The notes under the pieces: model-generated
Seen by the model: the letters and a program-made list of their open reading frames with translations, nothing else
Told to the model about the DNA's origin: nothing
The model's database searches: none
NCBI GenBank assembly: GCA_017410525.1
Contig: JAFQQQ010000002.1
Coordinates: 1-64,000 of the forward strand
Reading direction: 5' to 3'
DNA from: Bacilli bacterium
Lineage (GTDB): Bacteria > Bacillota_I > Bacilli_A > RF39 > UBA660
Length of the DNA: 64,000 bases
In this document: piece after piece, positions 1 to 7,650 of the stretch
Position numbering within the stretch: the stretch's first letter is position 1
Layout of the letters: each line of letters starts with the position of its first letter
Position numbers and translations under genes: made by a program

Positions 1-132
1 AAAAAAGCACAAGGACGTTTTACAAAAAGATTAATAGCAGCAGCCTTGATATTTATAATACCATTTATAATAGAATTTATATTAGTAAAAATGGGATTTG
101 CTGCTAACGCATGCGGAATTATAGATTTATAA
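1..132 (+). CDS. C-terminal end of a VirB2-like small membrane protein (cut by window edge)
   Basis: Only the last 43 codons are present, in frame 1, ending at TAA 130-132. The tail has a KKAQGRFTKR segment, then a hydrophobic helix (LIAAALIFIIPFIIEFILV), then a short polar end with one Cys. It aligns by eye with the second membrane segment of the 285-residue protein at 7647-8504 (KKAQSSLIKKIIASVMVFF), so the two are probably paralogues. That layout, a basic loop followed by a hydrophobic helix, resembles VirB2/TrbC-type small membrane proteins. Function is unknown; the start lies outside the window. Confidence 0.6.
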   Translation, partial: KKAQGRFTKRLIAAALIFIIPFIIEFILVKMGFAANACGIIDL

Positions 133-186
133 TTCCTTTTTCTTTACACATTACTAAAAATTTCAATTAATTTTTTTAAAAATATA

Positions 187-216
187 TTGAAACTAATATA
201 TAAAATAAACTATAAT
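187..216 (+). promoter_or_regulatory. sigma-A-type promoter of rnr
   Basis: TTGAAA (187-192) and TATAAT (211-216) are 18 bases apart. The -10 lies just upstream of the GGAGG ribosome binding site of rnr. Confidence 0.6.
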
Positions 217-235
217 ATAATTGGAGGATAGTACT

Positions 236-2326
236 ATGGAAGATAAAATAATAGAAATATTAAGTGAAGATAATGGTGCCTTAGATGTTCATGAAATAGA
301 GTCAAAATTAGGATTTAATACTGTTGAAGAATTAAAAGAGTTATTAAAAGAATTAAACCGTCTGGAAGATGAATATAAAATTTATAGAACTAAAAAAGAT
401 AAATATATGTTATTTAATAATAGTAATTTAAAATTAGGTAAATTAATGGGTACTAAAAAAGGGTATGCTTTTGTAGATATTGAAGGCGATGAAGATGTTT
501 TTATTGCGCAAGATAATTTAAATGGTGCTATAAATAATGACCAAGTAATAGTAGAAATAACTTCTAAAAAAGGTTTAAGATTAGAAGGCAGAATACTTAA
601 AGTAATAGAAAGAAAGTTACAACACTTTGTAGGTAAAGTTTATTTTAAACATAATAAGTGTTTAATTGATTTAGATGATAAGAAGGTAAACTTAAATATA
701 ATAGTTGATGCTGATAAGAGTTTGGGTGCTGTTAGTGGACATAAGGTTGTTGTAAGATTATTAAATAAAATAGATAATATTAATTATAAAGGTGCTATTA
801 TTAAAATATTAGGTCATGTAGATGATCCTGGAGTAGATATTTTAAGTATAGCTGCTAAATATGAAATAGAAGATGAATTTCCAAGAGAAGTAGAAGAACA
901 ACTAAAAGATATACCAGATCACGTATTAGAGCACGAATACGAAGGTAGAACTGACTTAAGAGAAGAAGTAATATTTACTATTGATGGTGATGATACTAAA
1001 GATATAGATGATGCTATATCAATAGAAAAATTAGATAATGGGAATTATAAATTAGGTGTACATATAGCTGATGTAAGCTATTATGTAACTGAGCACAGTG
1101 CTTTAGATGAAGAAGCCTATAAAAGGGGGACAAGTGTATATCTAGCTAATACTGTTATACCTATGTTGCCACATCAATTATCTAACGGAATATGTTCATT
1201 AAATCCTAATGTAGATAGACTTGCTGTTAGTTGTGTTATGGAAATAGATACTAATGGTGAAGTAGTAGAGTATGATATATTTGAGAGTGTTATTAAATCT
1301 AGAATACAAATGACATATAAAAAAGTTAATGCTATATTAGAAGAAAATATAGTTGCTGAAGGTTATGAACCATATGTAGAAAAACTAAATTTAATGAAAG
1401 AATTAGCTGAAATACTAAGAGCTAATAAAGTTAGAAAAGGTTATATTGATTTTGACATAGATGAAGCTAAAATTATAACAAACGAAGATGGAGAAGCTAT
1501 AGATGTTAAATTAAGAGAACGTGGAACTGGTGAAAAGTTAATAGAAGATTTCATGATAGCTGCTAATGAAACAGTTGCGCGTCATATAACTTATATGGAA
1601 TATCCATTTATATATCGTATTCATGGTGAACCAAATGAGGAAAAAATAAATACTTTCTTAAATTTTGTTAGTATACTTGGACATAGTGTTCATAAAATGA
1701 AGAAGATTACTCCTAAGGCTATGCAAGAGTTACTTAACGAATTAAAAGATGTAAAGGAATACAATATATTGTCACCTCTTTTACTTAGAAGTATGCAAAA
1801 AGCTGTATATGATAAAACTAATATAGGTCATTTTGGCCTTGCAAGTAAATGTTATACGCACTTTACATCTCCAATAAGAAGATATCCAGACACAACTGTA
1901 CATAGACTTCTTAGGACGTACCTATTCAATAAAAATATAAATATGGATACAATTAATTATTGGGATCAAAAACTTTTGCCTTTAGCTGTTCATACATCAG
2001 AAAGAGAAAGAGCTTCTATTGAATGTGAAAGAGAAGTAGATGATATGAAGATGGCTGAGTATATGGAAAAACATATAGGTGAGGAGTTTGAAGGTATAGT
2101 ATCAAGTGTTATGAGTTTTGGTATGTTTATTGAACTTCCAAATAAAATAGAAGGATTAGTTAGAATAGATGATTTAACTGATGATTACTATAGATATGAC
2201 GAATCTACATTCGCACTTATTGGAAATAATAATAAACGAGGATATAGACTTGGTGATGAAGTTAAAGTTATAGTAAAAGCAGCCAGTAAAATAAATCATA
2301 CAATAGATTTTATAATCAAAAAATAA
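236..2326 (+). CDS. rnr: Ribonuclease R
   Basis: 3'-5' exoribonuclease of the RNB family, which degrades structured RNA and takes part in tmRNA-linked decay. The protein is 696 residues, normal for Gram-positive RNase R. An N-terminal winged-helix region (about 1-65) is followed by cold-shock/OB domains, then the RNB core with the Asp-rich metal motif DGDDTKDIDDAISI near residue 250, and a C-terminal S1 domain (about 615-695). The ATG at 236 is chosen because GGAGG (223-227) precedes it; an upstream TTG at 221 lies before that site. smpB lies downstream, as in many Firmicutes, but here two extra genes separate them. Confidence 0.95.
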   Translation: MEDKIIEILSEDNGALDVHEIESKLGFNTVEELKELLKELNRLEDEYKIYRTKKDKYMLFNNSNLKLGKLMGTKKGYAFVDIEGDEDVFIAQDNLNGAINNDQVIVEITSKKGLRLEGRILKVIERKLQHFVGKVYFKHNKCLIDLDDKKVNLNIIVDADKSLGAVSGHKVVVRLLNKIDNINYKGAIIKILGHVDDPGVDILSIAAKYEIEDEFPREVEEQLKDIPDHVLEHEYEGRTDLREEVIFTIDGDDTKDIDDAISIEKLDNGNYKLGVHIADVSYYVTEHSALDEEAYKRGTSVYLANTVIPMLPHQLSNGICSLNPNVDRLAVSCVMEIDTNGEVVEYDIFESVIKSRIQMTYKKVNAILEENIVAEGYEPYVEKLNLMKELAEILRANKVRKGYIDFDIDEAKIITNEDGEAIDVKLRERGTGEKLIEDFMIAANETVARHITYMEYPFIYRIHGEPNEEKINTFLNFVSILGHSVHKMKKITPKAMQELLNELKDVKEYNILSPLLLRSMQKAVYDKTNIGHFGLASKCYTHFTSPIRRYPDTTVHRLLRTYLFNKNINMDTINYWDQKLLPLAVHTSERERASIECEREVDDMKMAEYMEKHIGEEFEGIVSSVMSFGMFIELPNKIEGLVRIDDLTDDYYRYDESTFALIGNNNKRGYRLGDEVKVIVKAASKINHTIDFIIKK

Positions 2327-2338
2327 ACAGGAGAACTT

Positions 2339-2998
2339 ATGTTATCAAATGAAATACTAGAAAAATTAGAACAAGAACACACTTTAACTGTTGAAGAAAT
2401 AAAGTATGTTTTGGATTATATAATACAAGAGTCAAAAAAGAATAGTGGAATATTTGAAACAAACCAGGAACTATATCTTAAAAAGCCAGATCAAATAGTG
2501 ATAAGCGATTATACAGTTTGTGAAGAGTGTAGTAAAGAAATATCTAAACTCTGTTGTGGATTTAAAATTAAAAATTGTATAGTTGATACTCAAGCACTAG
2601 GAATTTCGGATTTAAAACATTATTTTGAAATAATAAAATTTAATAGTGAAGAAAATTTGATTTTTATAGTAGATTTAACATATATTCAATTTTTAAAAGA
2701 TAAGTATCCTATTTATATAGATGGTAAAACTGTAGATGTAATAGCGCCCGGTAAATTTTTTTCTAGGAAAAACAAGAATGAATTAATGTGGAATGGATAT
2801 ATAACTTGTACAGAACAAAATTTTAAAGACTATATCTCTGCTTTTATAAAATCAAATAAAACTGGAAGGAATATTCATGAAAATACAATTTTAGATTTTG
2901 CTATTTCACAAATTTCATCTACATTAGGTTTTACAAATGTTAAAGATTTTGGGCAATTACTTGATGATGAGTTAGAAAAAAGTAAAATTAATAGTTAA
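2339..2998 (+). CDS. Unknown 219-residue protein with a Cys cluster
   Basis: Not recognised. It starts 12 bases after rnr, with GGAGA before the ATG, so it is probably cotranscribed. The protein has no signal peptide or membrane segment. Residues 60-80 hold a Cys group (CEECSKEISKLCCGFKIKNC) that could bind metal or form a papain-like or zinc-ribbon site. The middle is predicted to be beta-rich (ENLIFIVDLTYIQFL), and the end is acidic. The position between rnr and capA/smpB hints at neither metabolism nor RNA decay specifically. Confidence 0.75.
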   Translation: MLSNEILEKLEQEHTLTVEEIKYVLDYIIQESKKNSGIFETNQELYLKKPDQIVISDYTVCEECSKEISKLCCGFKIKNCIVDTQALGISDLKHYFEIIKFNSEENLIFIVDLTYIQFLKDKYPIYIDGKTVDVIAPGKFFSRKNKNELMWNGYITCTEQNFKDYISAFIKSNKTGRNIHENTILDFAISQISSTLGFTNVKDFGQLLDDELEKSKINS

Positions 2999-3011
2999 AT
3001 TTATGTATTTT

Positions 3012-3037
3012 AAAGAGATAGACATTATCTCTTTTTT
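3012..3037 (+). terminator. Rho-independent terminator after the 219-residue gene
   Basis: AAAGAGATA and TATCTCTTT form a stem around GACAT-type loop sequence, followed by a T run. Confidence 0.7.
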
Positions 3038-3063
3038 GTTTTATAATAATATTAGGTGATAAG

Positions 3064-4188
3064 ATGCAAAAAAGAAGATTGAAAAAAAGTGTATATGTAG
3101 TTTTTGTCATAATCCTTGTTTTAGTAGCAGGAATAGTAATATTGTCACTAAATCAAAATGAAAAAAATGTCGATAAAAGTAAAGATGATGTAAATGAAAA
3201 CATAGATGAAGTAGTAGAGGAAGTACCTAAAGAAAAAAGAATGTCAATAATTACTGTAGGCGATATATTAATACACGAGAGTGTATATAAGGATGCTAAA
3301 AAAGAAGACGGTACTTATGATTTTCACTATATGTTTACAGATATAGAACCGATAATAAATAAATACGATTTAAAGTTTTGTAATCAAGAATCTAATATAG
3401 GTGGTAAAACTTTAGGAATAAGTGGATATCCTAGTTTTAATTCACCAGATGAGATAGGTGATGAATTAGTTAATTTAGGATTTAATCTTATAAGTTTAGC
3501 TAATAACCATACATTAGATAAAGGGGAGGATGCAGCTTTATATTCTAATAGTTATTGGAAGAGTAAAAATGTAAATTTTGCTGGAAGTTATTCTAGTGAT
3601 TATGAAAGAAATGAAGTAAAAGTATATGAACAAAATGGAATTAAATATGCGTTTTTAGCTTATACAACTATATCAAATGCAAAAGTTAGAAAAGATTATT
3701 TGTTAAATATGTATAGTGCAGATAAAGTTAAAACTGATATAGAAAAGGTTAAAGATCAAGTAGATGTAATACTTGTTTCAATGCACTGGGGAGTAGAAAA
3801 CACTAATACACCTACAGAAAGTCAAAGACAAATTGCAGATTATTTATCTAGTTTAGGTGTAAATATGATAATTGGACATCATCCACATGTAGTTCAACCT
3901 GTTGAATATATAAACGATACTTTAGTAATATATTCTTTAGGTAATTTTATATCTAATCAATTATCAATTAGATTAAATAATGGTATTGGACTTATGTATG
4001 GGACTGATATAGTGGTAGATGACAATGGAGTTAGATTTGAAAATGAGTATAAAGAATTAGTGCTTAGCTATGCTATTCAAAGTACTAACTTTAAAGTAAT
4101 ACCTTTTTCAAAATTAAATAATCATTTATTAAATAATTATAAAAGTATTGAACAAGAGTATATGAAAATAGTTAATGGTGGTGAATAA
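3064..4188 (+). CDS. CapA-family metallophosphatase-like protein, membrane anchored
   Basis: Member of the CapA/PgsA family (poly-gamma-glutamate synthesis-like, calcineurin-type fold). The 374-residue protein has a basic N terminus and one membrane helix (about 9-28), then an acidic linker. The family motifs follow: VGDILIHESV near 65, NQESNIGG near 108, LANNHTLDKG near 147 and GHHPHVVQPVE near 270. The ATG at 3064 has AGGTGAT upstream. No capB/capC genes are adjacent, so a role in polyglutamate synthesis is uncertain; single CapA proteins are common in Firmicutes. It ends two bases before the smpB start. Confidence 0.85.
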   Translation: MQKRRLKKSVYVVFVIILVLVAGIVILSLNQNEKNVDKSKDDVNENIDEVVEEVPKEKRMSIITVGDILIHESVYKDAKKEDGTYDFHYMFTDIEPIINKYDLKFCNQESNIGGKTLGISGYPSFNSPDEIGDELVNLGFNLISLANNHTLDKGEDAALYSNSYWKSKNVNFAGSYSSDYERNEVKVYEQNGIKYAFLAYTTISNAKVRKDYLLNMYSADKVKTDIEKVKDQVDVILVSMHWGVENTNTPTESQRQIADYLSSLGVNMIIGHHPHVVQPVEYINDTLVIYSLGNFISNQLSIRLNNGIGLMYGTDIVVDDNGVRFENEYKELVLSYAIQSTNFKVIPFSKLNNHLLNNYKSIEQEYMKIVNGGE

Positions 4189-4189
4189 G

Positions 4190-4630
4190 ATGATAGAAAT
4201 AAAAAATAAAAAAGCAAGTTTTGATTACTTTATAGAAGAAGAAATAGAGTGCGGAATAGTTTTAAAAGGAACTGAGATAAAATCTATAAGAAATGGTCAA
4301 GCAAATATAAAAGATTGTTATGCTATAGTAAAAAATAATGAGGTTTTCTTACTCAATATGTATATAGCTAAATATAATGATGCTAGTATATTTAATCATG
4401 ATGAAAGAAGAACAAGAAAATTGTTGCTTAATAAAAGAGAAATACTAAAATTAAGAGATAAAGTAGAAATAAGTGGTTATACACTTGTACCACTCAAACT
4501 TTATTTTAAAGGTAATAAGGCTAAAATACTTCTTGGTGTATGTAAAGGTAAGAAAAATTATGACAAGAGAGAGTCAATAAAGGAAAAAGATGTAAAGAGA
4601 GATATAGAAAAAGCATTAAAAAATAAATAA
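4190..4630 (+). CDS. smpB: SsrA-binding protein
   Basis: SmpB binds tmRNA and brings it to stalled ribosomes. The 146-residue length is typical. It has the conserved opening KKASFDYFIEEEIECGIVL, the GTEIKSIR motif and the basic C-terminal tail (CKGKKNYDKRESIKEKD) that enters the ribosomal decoding channel. The ATG at 4190 is chosen over the ATG at 4175 because the GGTGGTG site (4177-4183) lies between them. It is translationally close to capA. The tmRNA gene itself was not seen in this window. Confidence 0.95.
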   Translation: MIEIKNKKASFDYFIEEEIECGIVLKGTEIKSIRNGQANIKDCYAIVKNNEVFLLNMYIAKYNDASIFNHDERRTRKLLLNKREILKLRDKVEISGYTLVPLKLYFKGNKAKILLGVCKGKKNYDKRESIKEKDVKRDIEKALKNK

Positions 4631-4702
4631 TACTTGCTTTTTTTTTTCATTTATTATATACTTAAAGTGTGATATATGATAACGGAAGGAGATGGCTTTT
4701 AT

Positions 4703-4960
4703 ATGAAAATTACGTCAGTCAATGTTCACAAAAAAAATGATGAAACAAGAATGAAAGGAATAGCTTCAGTATTACTAGATGATTGCTTTGTAATTCGTGA
4801 TATTAGAATTATCGAAGGAAAAGATGGTTTATTCATCGCAATGCCTAGTAGAAAAAATGCTGATGGTGAATACCATGATATAGCACACCCAATCAATGCT
4901 GAAACAAGAAAAATGTTTGAGGATGCTATATTTGAAGCGTATAATAAAGAAGAAGAATAA
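4703..4960 (+). CDS. spoVG: Septation/sporulation regulator SpoVG
   Basis: SpoVG is a small RNA/DNA-binding regulator of asymmetric septation and spore cortex formation. It opens with MKITSVNVHKK and has the hallmark segments ASVLLDDCFVIRDIRIIEG and GLFIAMPSRK. The 85 residues fit the family (84-100). The start at 4703 is chosen because the family begins at this Met and AGGAGATGG lies upstream; an in-frame ATG at 4676 gives a non-conserved extension. It is monocistronic, ending in a terminator. Confidence 0.95.
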   Translation: MKITSVNVHKKNDETRMKGIASVLLDDCFVIRDIRIIEGKDGLFIAMPSRKNADGEYHDIAHPINAETRKMFEDAIFEAYNKEEE

Positions 4961-4964
4961 AAAG

Positions 4965-4986
4965 AAAACTCGAAAGAGTTTTTTTC
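4965..4986 (+). terminator. Terminator after spoVG
   Basis: AAAACTC-GAAA-GAGTTTT hairpin followed by a T run. Confidence 0.75.
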
Positions 4987-5012
4987 ATATTGCGTAAAAT
5001 CTCACATACAAT
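4986..5012 (+). promoter_or_regulatory. Sigma-E-type (mother cell) promoter of yabP-yabQ
   Basis: CATATT (4986-4991) and CATACAAT (5005-5012) are separated by 13 bases. They match the B. subtilis sigma-E -35 (ATATT) and -10 (CATACAAT) consensus. yabP is known to be sigma-E dependent in B. subtilis. The assignment is by pattern only. Confidence 0.65.
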
Positions 5013-5027
5013 GTAGTAGGTGAGAAA

Positions 5028-5312
5028 ATGGACAAGGATATAATAACGGGAAGTCATAATGTTACTATAAGTGCGAGAAAAAGTATAAACTTAACTGGTG
5101 TAAAAAAGATAGAAAACTTCGATGAAAATGAGTTTTTACTTGAAACTAATATGGGATACTTAATGATAAAAGGAACTAACTTAGAAATAATAAAATTAGA
5201 CACATATCAAGGAGATGTATCTATAAAAGGAAAAATAGATAGTTTAAATTATTTAGAAAACAATAAAAAGCAAGAAAAACAAGAAAGTGTATTTTCTAAG
5301 TTATTTAAATGA
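5028..5312 (+). CDS. yabP: Sporulation protein YabP
   Basis: YabP-family mother-cell protein needed for sporulation. The 94 residues show the family pattern: SHNVTISARKSINLTGVKKI at the start, then FDENEFLLETNMGYLMIKG and LEIIKLDTYQGDVSIKGKI. AGGTGAG precedes the ATG. A sigma-E-like promoter lies directly upstream. It overlaps yabQ by 4 bases (ATGA), so the two are translationally coupled, as in the yabP-yabQ-divIC order of B. subtilis. Confidence 0.92.
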   Translation: MDKDIITGSHNVTISARKSINLTGVKKIENFDENEFLLETNMGYLMIKGTNLEIIKLDTYQGDVSIKGKIDSLNYLENNKKQEKQESVFSKLFK

Positions 5313-5596
5313 TTGATTTGACTTTACAATTTAAATTAATCTTTTTTTCTTTTATATTTGGATTTATGTTTTCAGCATCCTTAGAAGGTTTTAATAAGAT
5401 AATAAAAAAATATTCCACATTTATAGAAATACTATTTTCTTTTTTATATATAATTTTTATGACGTTTCTTTATTTTATAGGTATACAAAGAATAGGTAAT
5501 GCTATATTTCATATATATTCAATATTAAGTATTATATTTGGATTTTTTCTTTATGATATCATAATAAAGATAATTGCAAATAACAATAAAAAATGA
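5309..5596 (+). CDS. yabQ: Spore cortex biosynthesis membrane protein YabQ
   Basis: YabQ localises to the forespore membrane and is needed for cortex formation in B. subtilis. The 95-residue protein is almost entirely hydrophobic, with three predicted membrane segments (about 7-27, 38-62 and 66-90). Sequence identity with YabQ is low in this family; the call rests on size, membrane layout and the conserved yabP-yabQ-divIC order. Its start overlaps the yabP stop. Confidence 0.8.
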   Translation: MIDLTLQFKLIFFSFIFGFMFSASLEGFNKIIKKYSTFIEILFSFLYIIFMTFLYFIGIQRIGNAIFHIYSILSIIFGFFLYDIIIKIIANNNKK

Positions 5597-5617
5597 TATA
5601 CTTTATATGGTGATAAT

Positions 5618-6040
5618 ATGGCTAAAAGAAGAATATCAAGGGCTTCTAAAAGAAGGCTGACAATTTTTGGTACAATTAGTTTAGTAGTCATTGTATATTT
5701 CGGTTTTAGTTTAATATATAATATATATACAATTTATGATTTGTCTATGGAAAAAAAGAGAATGGAAAAGTTGTATGTAGATTTACAAGAAGAGGCAGAA
5801 TCGCTTAAAATAGAAATAGAAAAATTAAATGATGATAGTTATTTAGCTAATTATGCTAGAGAACATTTCTTATATTCTAAAGATGGAGAATATATACTTC
5901 AAATAGATGATATAGAAAAAATAGAGGATGATATAACTTTTGAAATAAATAAAACTTATGTAATAATAGGTTTAAGTTTATCGATGTTCTTTATCTTTGT
6001 GTATATTTTATCTAAAGGAGCAAGAAAAAAATATAAATAA
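5618..6040 (+). CDS. divIC: DivIC/FtsB-like septum formation initiator with an extra C-terminal membrane segment
   Basis: Divisome protein linking FtsL and DivIB. It has a basic N terminus, a membrane helix (about 13-38), and a coiled coil (about 45-75: KKRMEKLYVDLQEEAESLK). The YAREHFLYSKDGEYILQI motif typical of DivIC follows. At 140 residues it is longer than usual because a second hydrophobic helix (about 112-132: VIIGLSLSMFFIFVYIL) follows the DivIC domain. It sits 21 bases after yabQ with GGTGAT before the ATG, matching B. subtilis order. The extra segment may be lineage specific. Confidence 0.88.
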   Translation: MAKRRISRASKRRLTIFGTISLVVIVYFGFSLIYNIYTIYDLSMEKKRMEKLYVDLQEEAESLKIEIEKLNDDSYLANYAREHFLYSKDGEYILQIDDIEKIEDDITFEINKTYVIIGLSLSMFFIFVYILSKGARKKYK

Positions 6041-6069
6041 AAGGTGCTATAATTTTATAGCACCTTTTT
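6039..6069. terminator. Bidirectional terminator between divIC and the LemA-like gene
   Basis: AAAAGGTGCTATA and TATAGCACCTTTTT form a strong symmetric stem with A and T runs on both sides. It serves the convergent genes and overlaps the last codons of the LemA-like gene. Confidence 0.85.
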
Positions 6070-6589
6070 CCATGTCTACATTGTTTCCATCAAAATAATC
6101 TTTTGTTTTGTATCCCTTTAAGATAGCTATAAAGTTTGATGGACAAGTTTTAACTAATTTATTATAATCAGTTATTATATCGTTATAATATTTTCTAAGC
6201 CCTACTATTTCTGATTCGGATTCCATTAAATTTATATCTATTTTCATGAATTCTTCATTAGTATGTAACTCTGGGTATTTTTCTTTTATGACATGAAATT
6301 CATTAATTGCAATATATAAATTTCTATCTAATTCAAAATTAGTAAGTTTTTTAGATCTAAGTTTAACTATTATATCTAATATTTCCTCTTCCGTTTTTAT
6401 ATTTGCTTTAATTATTCCAATTGACTTATTAAGTAAATCAAATCTTTTTCTTAATACAGAGTCGATATTCTCATCTGCTTCATTTATTCTAATTATATAA
6501 TCTTGAAAATGATTATAAGTAGCTATTAATAGTATTAGAATTAATCCAATAACAATAACTACAGATAATGTTACGATTGCTATAGTCAT
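6047..6589 (-). CDS. LemA-family membrane protein
   Basis: LemA proteins have one N-terminal membrane helix followed by a helical bundle; their function is poorly known. Here a hydrophobic helix covers about 3-24. It is followed by the family signature region YNHFQDYIIRINEADENIDS and VLRKRFDLLNKSIGI, matching the YN.L...R..ID..L.RR.DL pattern. The end has the expected YYNDIITDYNKLV segment. The length of 180 residues is normal. AGGTGGT precedes the ATG. It sits alone, convergent to divIC. Confidence 0.85.
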   Translation of the reverse strand: MTIAIVTLSVVIVIGLILILLIATYNHFQDYIIRINEADENIDSVLRKRFDLLNKSIGIIKANIKTEEEILDIIVKLRSKKLTNFELDRNLYIAINEFHVIKEKYPELHTNEEFMKIDINLMESESEIVGLRKYYNDIITDYNKLVKTCPSNFIAILKGYKTKDYFDGNNVDMEKGAIKL

Positions 6590-6642
6590 TTATACCACCT
6601 TATGACCATTATAGCAAATCCCCCAAAATCAATCAATAGTTT

Positions 6643-7017
6643 TTAACCTTTTTGTGGATAAAATTGTTCAACGGTATTTATTTCCTCATCAAACTTTATA
6701 AAGTTAACATAAATCATTAAAAGTAAATACCAATTGCCTGTATTAGGATCGCTTAAAATGATGTGATCCCTACCTGATTGTTCAATGATTCCAGTAAATA
6801 TTCTATCTTTCCATTCACCAGCATCCGCAAAAGATTGGTAAATAGAAACTCTTTTACCTTTATTAACTCTTAATATATTTTCTATATAAGATTGTTCGTC
6901 TGGTATATATTCATTCATAGATGTATTAGCTAAACTTTGATTAGGAGTAGCTATATTACCTGAATATAAGGGCGCTCCTTGAAAATTATGGTTAGTATTT
7001 AAATAATTATTATTCAT
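6643..7017 (-). CDS. gerQ: Spore coat protein GerQ
   Basis: GerQ is an inner-coat protein that localises the cortex-lytic enzyme CwlJ and is crosslinked by transglutaminase. The N-terminal half is low complexity and Asn/Gln rich. The conserved C-terminal domain (about 42-115) reads SYIENILRVNKGKRVSIY, then GIIEQSGRDHIILSDP and WYLLLMIYVNFIKFDEEI, nearly identical in pattern to Bacillus GerQ. The 124-residue length is typical (about 180 in Bacillus with longer tail). GAAAGGATG precedes the ATG. No clear sigma-E promoter was recognised. CwlJ is not in the window. Confidence 0.93.
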   Translation of the reverse strand: MNNNYLNTNHNFQGAPLYSGNIATPNQSLANTSMNEYIPDEQSYIENILRVNKGKRVSIYQSFADAGEWKDRIFTGIIEQSGRDHIILSDPNTGNWYLLLMIYVNFIKFDEEINTVEQFYPQKG

Positions 7018-7086
7018 AAAATCATCCTTTCTTTAAAATATATTTAAAAAAATAAAAAAATATGATACAATAATAATGGTGATGAT

Positions 7087-7650
7087 ATGAAAGTTAGTAT
7101 CGGAGTATCAAATAGACATATACATTTAACTAAAGAACACTTAGAAGTGTTGTTTGGTGAGTGTTATGAATTAGAGAAAAAAAGTGATTTAACCCAGCCT
7201 GGTATGTATGCATCTAAATCCTTAGTTACTATAAAAACTGAAAAGAGTGAAATAGAAAATGTAAGAATAGTTGGACCTGTTAGACCTTATACACAAGTTG
7301 AGATAAGTAAAACAGATGCTTATAAATTAGGAATAAATCCACCAATTAGAGATTCAGGAGATATTAGTGGTAGTAGTCCAATAACCATTATAGGTCCTGT
7401 TGGTACTTTAAATCTTGAAGAAGGTTGTATAATTCCAACAAGACACATTCACATATTACCAAGTCAAGTTAGTATGTATGAACTTGAAGGTAAGGAAGTA
7501 GTTAGTGTTAAACTAGGAGGAGAAAAAGGTGGAATAATCACTAATGTGCATTTAAAAGTTAGTGAAGATTCTTTTTTTGAATTACACCTGGATACAGATG
7601 ATGCTAATGCACATCTAATAAAAAATGGAGACATAGGAGAAATTATATGA
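7087..7650 (+). CDS. pduL: PduL-type phosphate acyltransferase
   Basis: PduL transfers an acyl group between CoA and phosphate (acetyl- or propionyl-CoA to acyl-phosphate), usually paired with acetate kinase. The 187-residue protein has the two-zinc-site signatures: VSNRHIHLTKEHLE at the start and IPTRHIHILPSQ near 116, plus VRIVGPVRPYTQVEIS and a late HLDTDDANA. No microcompartment genes are near, so it probably serves as the main cytosolic phosphotransacetylase. It overlaps the next gene by 4 bases (ATGA). Confidence 0.93.
   Translation: MKVSIGVSNRHIHLTKEHLEVLFGECYELEKKSDLTQPGMYASKSLVTIKTEKSEIENVRIVGPVRPYTQVEISKTDAYKLGINPPIRDSGDISGSSPITIIGPVGTLNLEEGCIIPTRHIHILPSQVSMYELEGKEVVSVKLGGEKGGIITNVHLKVSEDSFFELHLDTDDANAHLIKNGDIGEII

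Noticed and set aside
4631-4702. tmRNA gene next to smpB
   Set aside because: No tRNA-like acceptor, GGTTCAAATCC-type T arm or tag ORF was seen in the gap.
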